From Nocardia puris (GTDB lineage: Bacteria > Actinomycetota > Actinomycetes > Mycobacteriales > Mycobacteriaceae), in NCBI RefSeq assembly GCF_003315035.1, contig NZ_QNRE01000001.1, positions 221,224-285,223 of the forward strand: a stretch of 64,000 bases of DNA, in the 5' to 3' direction. Made by a program: the position numbers and the translations under genes. The notes beneath the pieces are model-generated. The model was given only the letters and a program-made list of their open reading frames with translations, did not search any database and was not told where the DNA came from. Below, in pieces: positions 31,650-38,682 of the stretch; positions within the stretch are counted from its first letter, which is position 1; each line of letters starts with the position of its first letter.

Positions 31650-32276
31650 GTGACGGCATGGTTGCAGGGATCGCTGCTCGACCAATTCGATGAGCCGAGC
31701 CTCGGCTCGCTCGACGACATCCGCCGGACGCACCTCGGCGACGGCGCCTGGGTCGACCTCCGCCCGGCTTGGCTCGCGGGCGCGGACACCCTGTTCGATC
31801 GCCTCGCGCGCGACGTTCCGTGGCAGGCCGAGCGACGCCCGATGTATGACCGTGTAGTCGACGTCCCACGTCTCCTCCGCTTCTACGACGAGCACACTCC
31901 CCTACCGGACCCAGTCCTCACCGAAGCCCGCGACACCCTGTCCCGTTATTACGCAACAGAACTCGGCGAACCGTTCACCACCGCAGGCCTCTGCTACTAC
32001 CGCGACGGCCGCGACAGCGTCGCCTGGCACGGCGACACCTTCGGCCGCGGCGCCACCCACGACACCATGGTCGCCATCCTCTCCGTCGGCGCACCCCGCA
32101 CCCTCGCCCTCCGCCCCCGAGGCGGCGGCCCCAGCCTCCGCTTCCCCGTCGGCCACGGCGACCTCCTCGTCATGGGCGGCTCCTGTCAACGCACCTGGGA
32201 ACACGCGGTACCGAAGACGCGTCGGGCGACTGGGCCACGGATCAGCGTTCAGTTCCGGCCGCGAAACGTCAGGTGA
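31650..32276 (+). CDS. alkB: AlkB-like 2-oxoglutarate/Fe(II) dioxygenase
   Basis: A 208-residue AlkB-type DNA repair dioxygenase, which removes alkyl lesions such as 1-methyladenine and 3-methylcytosine. The iron ligands are His127 and Asp129 (AWHGDTFGR) and His185 (RTWEHAVPK); Arg197 and Arg203 in GPRISVQFR bind 2-oxoglutarate. The start is GTG at 31650, just behind the SOS box. It lies between CRISPR arrays 1 and 2. The motifs are complete, so activity is expected, though the substrate range is unknown. Confidence 0.9.
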   Translation: MTAWLQGSLLDQFDEPSLGSLDDIRRTHLGDGAWVDLRPAWLAGADTLFDRLARDVPWQAERRPMYDRVVDVPRLLRFYDEHTPLPDPVLTEARDTLSRYYATELGEPFTTAGLCYYRDGRDSVAWHGDTFGRGATHDTMVAILSVGAPRTLALRPRGGGPSLRFPVGHGDLLVMGGSCQRTWEHAVPKTRRATGPRISVQFRPRNVR

Positions 32277-32360
32277 AGCCTCCAGGGCCCGTACAGTTGA
32301 CGTATGGCGCTCGGCTACGACCGGGCACACTCCGCTATCGGACATCACAACGCGAGCCGG

Positions 32361-32409
32361 AGTGGTCGAAAAACTGGTTACCCGCCGGTAGAGTGCCTGG
32401 TCAGGAAGT
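32361..32409 (+). promoter_or_regulatory. CRISPR leader 2
   Basis: 49 bases almost identical to leader 1 (AGTGGTCGAAAA... to GGTCAGGAAGT) with only a few substitutions, directly abutting the first repeat of array 2. The possible -10 hexamer reads TAGAGT. Confidence 0.8.
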
Positions 32410-32620
32410 GTGCTCCCCACGCACGTGGGGATGGTCCCTCGCCAAGCTGCGTCGGGGGCTCGGTAAACAGGTGCTCCCCACGCACGTGGGGATGATCCGG
32501 CGTGAGTGTGCACCAGCCATCGCGCCGCCTCGCGCTCCCCACGCATGTGGGGATGGCCCGGGCTATCCGATCGGCACCGGCTGGTCGGATCAGTGCTCCC
32601 TACGCACGTAGGGAGGATCC
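32410..32620 (+). CRISPR. type I-E-like CRISPR array 2 (4 repeats, 3 spacers)
   Basis: Repeats start at 32410, 32471, 32532 and 32593 (period exactly 61). The first is consensus with GGTCC; the second ends GATCC; the third has three substitutions (including loop GCAT); the fourth carries paired changes C9T and G18A that keep the stem, plus T23G. Degeneration increases away from the leader, as expected for the oldest, trailer end. Confidence 0.95.
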
Positions 32621-32777
32621 CAACTTCCCGCGTCCAAGCAGGTCTCAACGAACCCACCGCATCGACGCGGTTCGTTCTACGCCGATTTCGGACGAGCGCA
32701 TGGACTCTCGGGAGCGAGCAGACGAACATGCAGCACTGTGCTCGTGCCAGTGCTCGGATGCCGATAGGTTGATCAAC

Positions 32778-33479
32778 ATGACGCACGCGCTGACTGTCAT
32801 GCCGCTGCACACCATCACCCAGGTGTTCGGCGAGGATGGCCTGCGCGAGAGGTTCCTTCTCGAAATCGAGGACCTGCCGGATCGTGACCGCCTCACTGAC
32901 GCTCTGGCCCTCGCCACCGAGCTACACCGCAACGACGGCTACGGCGACGAGCCATACATCAACCACCTCTTGCGCGTCGCGATCCGCATCGCCTCGCACT
33001 ACGAGGTGCGCGACCCGGACATCGTGATCGCCGGCCTCCTGCACGACTCCGTCGAGGACCACCCCACTGAACTCGCAGGCACCTGCCAGGGCTCACCTAC
33101 CGAGACCGCGCTCGCCGAACTCGGCGAACGATTCGGCCCCAGAGTGGCCGAACTCGTTGCCGCCGTGACGAACCCAGCTCCGCTACCAGCGGTCGACCGC
33201 CATGCCCAGTACCGCCGTCATGTCGCCGCCGAACTCGAAAACTCCCCGTGGGCCCGCATTGTGAAGTTGTCAGACTTCACCGACAACGGCGTCGGCATCC
33301 TCTACGCCGAAGCCCCCACCATGACCAAACTCGCCGCCAAGTACCGCCCTCTCATGGCGGTGTACCGCGACCTGGTGAAGCGCCCCGACACCCCACTCTC
33401 CGACGCCGTCAAACAACACCTCCTCACCCAACTCGACAGCGCCGCTCGGCGTTTCGACGCCATCCTCGCGAACGATTGA
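32778..33479 (+). CDS. HD-domain protein resembling small alarmone hydrolase
   Basis: A 233-residue protein consisting of one RelA/SpoT-type HD domain. The metal site is readable: His50, then EPYINH with His63, the pair His89-Asp90 followed by Glu93-Asp94 (GLLHDSVEDH), and the distal KLSDFTDN, equivalent to the K-x-x-D...N of SpoT and Mesh1 hydrolases. There is no synthetase, TGS or ACT domain. This layout fits a stand-alone (p)ppGpp or NADPH-type pyrophosphohydrolase, but activity is inferred. The start is ATG 32780 region (codon begins at 32778). It lies alone between arrays 2 and 3. Confidence 0.8.
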   Translation: MTHALTVMPLHTITQVFGEDGLRERFLLEIEDLPDRDRLTDALALATELHRNDGYGDEPYINHLLRVAIRIASHYEVRDPDIVIAGLLHDSVEDHPTELAGTCQGSPTETALAELGERFGPRVAELVAAVTNPAPLPAVDRHAQYRRHVAAELENSPWARIVKLSDFTDNGVGILYAEAPTMTKLAAKYRPLMAVYRDLVKRPDTPLSDAVKQHLLTQLDSAARRFDAILAND

Positions 33480-33590
33480 TCCGACGCGGATACAGTCCGA
33501 CGTTCGAACACCGCCATCGCCAACGCCGAGAAGCAAGGAATGTCACCGATCGGTCAGCTCCCGGCTCCACTGACCATCACAGCACACAGT

Positions 33591-33637
33591 ACTGACCGAA
33601 TTCGGTTACCGGCCGGTAGAGTGCCTGGTCAGGAAGT
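33591..33637 (+). promoter_or_regulatory. CRISPR leader 3, divergent copy
   Basis: 47 bases; the last 35 (from GGTTACC to AGGAAGT) match the other leaders, whereas the first dozen differ and are two bases shorter. The possible -10 hexamer is TAGAGT. It precedes the most decayed array. Confidence 0.75.
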
Positions 33638-33785
33638 GTGCTCCCCACGTACGTGGGGATGGTCCCCCGACCCCACGGCGGCGCAGGTTGGCGGCGATGT
33701 GCTCCCCACGCACGGGGATGGTCCCGATGCCGCCGACGCCGCGAACGGGCCGAGATCGTGCTCCCCACACAAACGAGGCATCCCT
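33638..33785 (+). CRISPR. decaying CRISPR array 3 (3 repeats, 2 spacers)
   Basis: Repeats start at 33638 (loop base change GTAC), 33699 (lacking the two bases G16-T17, so one stem arm is shortened) and 33758 (only the first half recognisable, ending ACAAACGAGGCATCC). Two spacers of 33 bases separate them. Only the leader-proximal copy could form the normal hairpin. Confidence 0.85.
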
Positions 33786-34131
33786 CGTCGACCTCGCCGC
33801 CACTCCGAGCAGTTGGGCATTCAGGCGGCAACCAGGTTCGGTTCGCGCGCGGGGGTTTCACAAGTGTGCGGGCGCTGCCCGGAGTGCGGAGGTCGCGCGA
33901 AGATCGGGTTTCCGGCCAGCGGCGGGCAGTGTATCGGGCTGCCGACGTCTGACGTTCGGTGACCGCTGTCATATCGCGCCTCCCGAAGTGCGCCATGACC
34001 TCGCTGCTTACCTCTGCGTTGGTTACTCCAAGGCGAAGTAGGTACTTGTCGGCGAACCGGCGTCAGCGGAAGGTTTGTGTCGATGCGCGAGACCGTGAAT
34101 CTCGTGGGTGCCGATGATGATTGGAACTTCG
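33786..34131. other. gene-free region after array 3
   Basis: 346 bases without a recognisable gene or further repeat. It must hold the promoter of the oxidoreductase that follows. Confidence 0.5.
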
Positions 34132-35037
34132 ATGTCTAACCAGAAGCCGCCGGTGACCGTGCTCGGTGCCGGGTCGATGGGGTCCGCGATCGTGGGTGCG
34201 CTGCTTGCGGCAGGGCATCCGACGACGGTGTGGAACCGCAGTCCGGAACGGGTGGTGCCGCTGGTGAGGATAGGTGCGCGACAGGAGATGTCGGTCGCCG
34301 ATGCGGTGGCGGCGAGCCCGGTGACAATCGGGATTCTGACGACGTTCCGGGCAACTCGCGAAAGCCTGGAGGGGGCGGATCTGAACGGGCGCGAAGTTAT
34401 CACCCTGAACAGCGGAACACCCTTCGAGGCAAGGGAATTCGCACAGTGGACGACCCAGCGGGGTGCACGCTTTCTCGGTGGGGCGATCAAGAATGTGCCC
34501 TCGGCCATGGGGAGCCCGGACACGCTGTTGTACTTCGGTGGTGAGCGAGCGGTCTTCGACAAGCACGCCGAAACGCTGCGGGTGCTGGGTGGGGATCTCG
34601 TCCACTTGGGCGATGATCCAGATTTGGCCGCGCTGTACGAATCCGCCGTCGGCGCAACGCTTCTGCCCACGCTCCTCGGGTTCCTCGAGGGCGCTGCCGT
34701 GCTCCGTGCGCGCGGGATCGATGCCGCCTCGATGGTGCCGTACTCGACGAAGTGGTTGCAGATGATCGAATCGCTGCTTCCGGTTTTGGCCGGGGAGATC
34801 GATGATCGCGATTACACGCGGCTCGGTTCGTCGGTCGCGCTGTTCGAGACCGCCGCCGGAGACGACGCGCAGTTGGCGAAGGAGTCCGGGGTCGACTTGT
34901 CATGGCACGCTCCGATGCACGACCTGCTGCGTCGAGCAGTCGCGGAAGGGCTTGGGGAGCAGAGCATTACGGCGCTGATCGAGTTACTGGCCACTTCTCT
35001 GGATCGAGAGTCGACTGCACAACTCACCAGTCAGTGA
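34132..35037 (+). CDS. NAD(P)-dependent oxidoreductase, imine-reductase-like
   Basis: A 301-residue beta-hydroxyacid-dehydrogenase/6-phosphogluconate-like protein. The dinucleotide motif VTVLGAGSMGSAIVGALLAA opens the Rossmann domain, followed by WNRSPERV, whose Asn/Arg pattern suggests NADPH. The C-terminal helical domain (from about residue 165, ALYESAVGATLLP) swaps between subunits in the family. It resembles bacterial imine reductases more than hydroxyisobutyrate dehydrogenases because the catalytic Lys of the latter is not evident. ATG 34132 is used; 34108 and 34114 are alternatives. It lies alone between arrays 3 and 4. Confidence 0.82.
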   Translation: MSNQKPPVTVLGAGSMGSAIVGALLAAGHPTTVWNRSPERVVPLVRIGARQEMSVADAVAASPVTIGILTTFRATRESLEGADLNGREVITLNSGTPFEAREFAQWTTQRGARFLGGAIKNVPSAMGSPDTLLYFGGERAVFDKHAETLRVLGGDLVHLGDDPDLAALYESAVGATLLPTLLGFLEGAAVLRARGIDAASMVPYSTKWLQMIESLLPVLAGEIDDRDYTRLGSSVALFETAAGDDAQLAKESGVDLSWHAPMHDLLRRAVAEGLGEQSITALIELLATSLDRESTAQLTSQ

Positions 35038-35343
35038 AGTCCGAGATGTCCGCCCGGTGCGGCAGAATGCGCGCTATTGCCGGCGGGGATCCGCGACGTC
35101 GAAACCTGTCTGCGTCAGTGCGGCGGATCGACCGGTCGAGCATTCAGCGGTCAGGCGATTAGTCACGGAGGTCGTCCATGTGCGTATCAGTTGCTCGGCC
35201 GGGCGAACAGTCAGGATCCCGCAGGCGATCTCGGCTGCCGGTTCGCTAGGACAGGGGCAAGAAGTCGCGCGGACTATCGCCCCACCGTCGCCGTTCACCT
35301 ACCTCGGCGCTGTCGCACGGCACGCCTCCTCCTCGCCGCACTC
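35038..35343. other. gene-free region before leader 4
   Basis: 306 bases between the oxidoreductase and leader 4. No coding frame, repeat or RNA gene was recognised. Confidence 0.5.
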
Positions 35344-35392
35344 AGTGGTCGAAAATCTGGTTACCGACCGGTAGAATGCCTGGTCAGGAAGT
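35344..35392 (+). promoter_or_regulatory. CRISPR leader 4
   Basis: 49 bases matching leaders 1 and 2. Its possible -10 hexamer TAGAAT is the closest to consensus of the four, and this leader serves the longest array. Confidence 0.8.
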
Positions 35393-36091
35393 GTGCTCCC
35401 CACGCACGTGGGGATGGCCCCCCTGGTGTGCCGATCTCGCACGCGAAGTCCGCGTGCTCCCCACGCACGTGGGGATGGTCCGCGCAGGTCGCGAACATCC
35501 GCGGCCAACTGTCCGTGCTCCCCACGCACGTGGGGATGGTCCGAGCCTGTGCCCGCCGGTCATCTCCAGTGGACAGTGCTCCCCACGCACGTGGGGATGG
35601 TCCGCGGTCACTTGCTCGGCGGTATCACAATCGACCGTGCTCCCCACGCACGTGGGGATGGTCCGGCTTGTCACCACCCGCGACTACGCCGAGGTGCGTG
35701 CTCCCCACGCACGTGGGGATGGTCCGCTGACACCGAACTCTCCTGTGATCATTCGTGTGTGCTCCCCACGCACGTGGGGATGGTCCGTTCGCGAACTGGC
35801 GCAGCGTCATCGACGTGAAGTGCTCCCCACGCACGTGGGGATGGTCCGTGGACAATGCGGCCGATACTGGGCTGGGGCATGTGCTCCCCACGCACGTGGG
35901 GATGGTCCCGCGAGGACGGGTTCCCCTACCGCAAGCACGCCGTGCTCCCCACGCACGTGGGGATGGTCCCATGACGCACCCTGTCGTGTCGGTGGCGGCG
36001 GGGTGCTCCCCACGCACGTGGGGATGGTCCGCGGTCCAAGGCCACGAAATGGCCGGGGTGATCGTGCTCCCCGCGCACGTGGGGATGGTGT
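35393..36091 (+). CRISPR. type I-E-like CRISPR array 4 (12 repeats, 11 spacers)
   Basis: Twelve 28-base repeats spaced 61 bases apart from 35393 to 36064. All have G at position 25 (GATGGTCC). The first has a T26C change and the last is altered at A10G and at its end (GGTGT), marking the trailer. A further 26-base string at 36122-36147 (CCCCC...GTGGGATG) may be a thirteenth, almost erased copy. Spacers are 33 bases and no two looked alike within the window. Confidence 0.97.
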
Positions 36092-36201
36092 CCTTCCCGG
36101 AGCAGGCCGGGCACGAGGTGGGTCGACCCCCGAATCGTGGGATGACCGTGGTTACAGATGATCAGGCCCAGCCGTCGAGACACTCCCACCGGTGAGAGAT
36201 G

Positions 36202-36753
36202 TCAGGCTTGTTGCAGCACAAAGAAATACGGCTCCGCCAGACCTCTCAGGTCCATGACTCCCAGCAGTGTCGCCCCGTCCACCCTGCGGAAATGGTCGAT
36301 GATCGGCAAGTGATCGTAAACCATTGCGGCACTGACAATTCCCCGGTACTCGATGTTCCGGAGACGCGCCGTCGGCCTGTCGGTGCGCAGCGCTGGGCGC
36401 AGGACAGGGAGGAGTTTTCGACCGGCTTGGACGGCGGGTAGCGGAATACGCCCTGCCAGGCTCAGAGGTACGCGTCGGGGATCGACCGGAAACAGGTTGC
36501 CCGCGTCGTCGGCGAAGACAAGCGGGTGCACGAAATCGGCGCTGTCGAAACGCTTTCCATACCAGCCACTCGCGGTCAGCACGCCGTCGAGGGGGTGGCC
36601 GGTGGCGAGTTCCGATCCCTTCCAGAGACCAGTGACGATGTCCTCGACCCGCACTCCCGGCAAACTGTCGAACAACGCGCTCGCCTCGTCGATGGTGGAG
36701 CCGGCACGCAGACTCTCCAGTCGCGCGGTCGCGGGTGAACCTTCGGTGGACAT
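36202..36753 (-). CDS. GXWXG and DUF4334 domain protein
   Basis: A 183-residue protein with an N-terminal GXWXG domain (VEDIVTGLWKGSELATGH, near residue 40) followed by DUF4334 (from about residue 85). The pair is common in mycobacteria and nocardiae and has no established function; a small beta-barrel ligand-binding role is sometimes suggested from the fold. The ATG at 36753 has GAGG about 7 bases upstream. It lies immediately beyond the trailer of array 4, convergent with it. Confidence 0.82.
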   Translation of the reverse strand: MSTEGSPATARLESLRAGSTIDEASALFDSLPGVRVEDIVTGLWKGSELATGHPLDGVLTASGWYGKRFDSADFVHPLVFADDAGNLFPVDPRRVPLSLAGRIPLPAVQAGRKLLPVLRPALRTDRPTARLRNIEYRGIVSAAMVYDHLPIIDHFRRVDGATLLGVMDLRGLAEPYFFVLQQA

Positions 36754-37201
36754 CCCAACCTCCTCGTCACGATGATGCGAGAATCAACCTAATTCTCTCT
36801 CACTGAATCCGATCGGGAGTTTTGGCCACCGTCACGGCCGTTCCGGTGGGGCCCCAACAGTCGTACAACAAAGTTCGGCCAACCGCGTGGAGGACCACGC
36901 CCGCATCGCAGGACCACGACCGGGCTCGGACCCGTACAGCGACGGTGCGCAATCGCTCGGCGAGCACAGCATCGGCAGGCGAGGTCACCCTCAACGGCCG
37001 CGTCCTGCCCATCGGCGGCGTCAGGAAGAAGCTTCTCGCCGCCCAGCGCGCCGGACTGCACTTCGGCCGACCGGGCCGCCGGGAAGTTCGAGTGGCACCA
37101 CTCACACCCCCCTTGACCTCAACAGCACTCGAGGTTCCAAGATCATTCCGTGCTCGCGGCGAAAACCGGGAGCACCGCTAGATCCGGGGATCACCCCGGG
37201 C
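36754..37201. other. region without an intact gene
   Basis: Between the GXWXG protein and the yciI terminator. It holds only a short lon-like fragment (listed separately) and no intact coding frame. Confidence 0.5.
36960..37062 (+). pseudogene. lon protease fragment
   Basis: About 34 codons read [20 protein letters not shown] then AAQRAGL, which is the conserved stretch of the Lon proteolytic domain just after the catalytic Ser region (family form [26 protein letters not shown], catalytic Lys included). Nothing upstream or downstream in any frame continues the protein, so this is a relic. Confidence 0.7.
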
Positions 37202-37242
37202 GCGCTCCCGCCGGTTCCCCGTACACCCACCGGCGGGAGCGC
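37202..37242 (-). terminator. 13-bp perfect hairpin after yciI
   Basis: Arms 37202-37214 (GCGCTCCCGCCGG) and 37230-37242 are exact complements with a 15-base loop. It directly abuts the yciI stop codon at the end of the pepQ-efp-nusB-yciI run. Confidence 0.75.
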
Positions 37243-37506
37243 TCACGCCGAGACGGTGATCTCCCACTCGTAGACGGTGAGTTCCGAAGCGCCGGTGGTG
37301 TGCAGCGGATCGGCGAAGGCGAGGGCGCGCGCGGACTCCAGATCCTCGGCCAGCACCACGTAGGCGCCGCCGGTGCCGTCGGTGAACCGTCCGCTCTCCA
37401 CCAGCCGCCCCTGCGCGAGCAACTCGTCGAGGTACCGCTTGTGCGGTTCGACCACGGACGAATCGAAGCGCGGCGTGCGCATCGCCATCACGAGGTACTT
37501 GGTCAC
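37243..37506 (-). CDS. YciI-like protein
   Basis: An 87-residue ferredoxin-like-fold protein of the YciI family: [52 protein letters not shown] and a final TVYEWEITV. The family has a conserved Asp in the ADP/ADPLHT region and a His in PHKRY, suggested as a hydrolase-type active site; function is not established. The GTG start overlaps the nusB stop (GTGA), so it is translationally coupled as last gene of the operon. Confidence 0.85.
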   Translation of the reverse strand: MTKYLVMAMRTPRFDSSVVEPHKRYLDELLAQGRLVESGRFTDGTGGAYVVLAEDLESARALAFADPLHTTGASELTVYEWEITVSA

Positions 37507-38018
37507 GCCTCGGGCTCCGGACGCGGGGCGCGAGTGGCGGCCGCGGCGGCGCGCACCTGCGGCGCGACCTGCACGACCTGGCCGAGCACGCCGTTCACGA
37601 ACGACGGCGAATCGTCGGTCGACAGTTCCTTGGCCAGTTCCACGGCCTCGTCCACCGCGACGACGGGCGGAACATCGTTGGCGTGGAACAACTCCCACAC
37701 CGCGATGCGCAGGATGGCGCGGTCCACGGCGGGCAGGCGCTCGAGCGTCCAGTCCTGGAGGTAGGACTCGATGGTGCCGTCCACGCGGTCCAGGTCGTCG
37801 GCGACGCCTTCGACCAGCGTGCGGGTGTAGGCGTGCACGGGCGCGACGGACTGGTCCTTGGTGGACAGCTCGACGCGTTCGTCGATCAGGTCGCCGGCGT
37901 CGACATCGCGTGCCTCGGCCTCGAACAGCAGGTCCACGGCGCGGCGGCGCGCCTTGTGCCGGGCGCCCAGCTTCTTGTACGCGGATTTCTTGTCTGCGGG
38001 CTGTTCCGCCACGGTCAC
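37503..38018 (-). CDS. nusB: transcription antitermination factor NusB
   Basis: A 171-residue NusB, an all-helical RNA-binding protein acting in rRNA antitermination with NusE/S10. The core runs from [20 protein letters not shown] to [18 protein letters not shown] charged Ala/Pro-rich tail of about 15 residues ends the protein. The GTG at 38018 has GGGG 6 bases upstream; GTG 38012 is an alternative. It follows efp, as in mycobacteria. Confidence 0.95.
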   Translation of the reverse strand: MTVAEQPADKKSAYKKLGARHKARRRAVDLLFEAEARDVDAGDLIDERVELSTKDQSVAPVHAYTRTLVEGVADDLDRVDGTIESYLQDWTLERLPAVDRAILRIAVWELFHANDVPPVVAVDEAVELAKELSTDDSPSFVNGVLGQVVQVAPQVRAAAAATRAPRPEPEA

Positions 38019-38085
38019 ATCATCCCCGTCGTTGGAGTTCCGGTGCGGCGGACGGGTCGGCCCACCCGCCGCGAGCGACCGGCGA

Positions 38086-38649
38086 TCAGGCGTTGACCCG
38101 GCCGAGGTAGCTGCCGTCGCGCGAGTCGATGCGCAGCTTGTCGCCGGTGTTGATGAACAGCGGCACCTGGACCTCGGCGCCGGTCTCCAGGGTGGCGGGC
38201 TTGGTGCCACCGGTGGAGCGGTCGCCCTGCAGGCCGATATCGGTGTGGGTGACCTCGAGCTCGACCGAGACGGGGAGCTCGACGTAGAGGGGCTCGCCCT
38301 CATGGGTGGCGACCTGCACGGTCATGTTCTCCAGCAGGAAGCGAGCGCCCGCGCCGATGGTGCCCTCGGAGATGGAGAGCTGGTCGAAGGTCTCGCCGTC
38401 CATGAAGACGTAGTCGGTGCCGTCGTGGTACAGGTAGGTCATGTCGCGGCGGTCGACGTTCGCGGTCTCGACCTTGACACCGGCGTTGAAGGTCTTGTCT
38501 ACGACCTTGCCGGACACGACGTTCTTCAGCTTGGTCCGCACGAACGCGGGGCCCTTACCCGGCTTCACGTGCTGGAATTCGACGATCTGCTGGAGCTGAC
38601 CGTCGATCTTCAGCACGAGGCCGTTCTTGAAGTCGCTGGTGTCCGCCAC
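38086..38649 (-). CDS. efp: elongation factor P
   Basis: A 187-residue EF-P that relieves ribosome stalling at polyproline. Three beta-barrel domains are readable: [20 protein letters not shown] with the loop [15 protein letters not shown], whose Lys (in PGKG) is the site modified in many bacteria, and the C-terminal [19 protein letters not shown] signature. The start is GTG at 38649. It lies between pepQ and nusB. Confidence 0.96.
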   Translation of the reverse strand: MADTSDFKNGLVLKIDGQLQQIVEFQHVKPGKGPAFVRTKLKNVVSGKVVDKTFNAGVKVETANVDRRDMTYLYHDGTDYVFMDGETFDQLSISEGTIGAGARFLLENMTVQVATHEGEPLYVELPVSVELEVTHTDIGLQGDRSTGGTKPATLETGAEVQVPLFINTGDKLRIDSRDGSYLGRVNA

Positions 38650-38682
38650 TGTCTTCGGATCTCCTGTCTCAGGTAACCGGCG

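Noticed and set aside
30226..36195. Several long open frames translating through the CRISPR arrays
   Set aside because: They only repeat the CRISPR unit (recurring HVGMV or PTCVGST peptides) because 61-base periods stay open in several frames; they are not genes.
30128..36200. Search for cas genes (Cas1, Cas2, Cas3, Cascade subunits) around the arrays
   Set aside because: None of the proteins in or around the island shows Cas motifs; the HD protein resembles alarmone hydrolases, not the Cas3 HD domain, and lacks a helicase.
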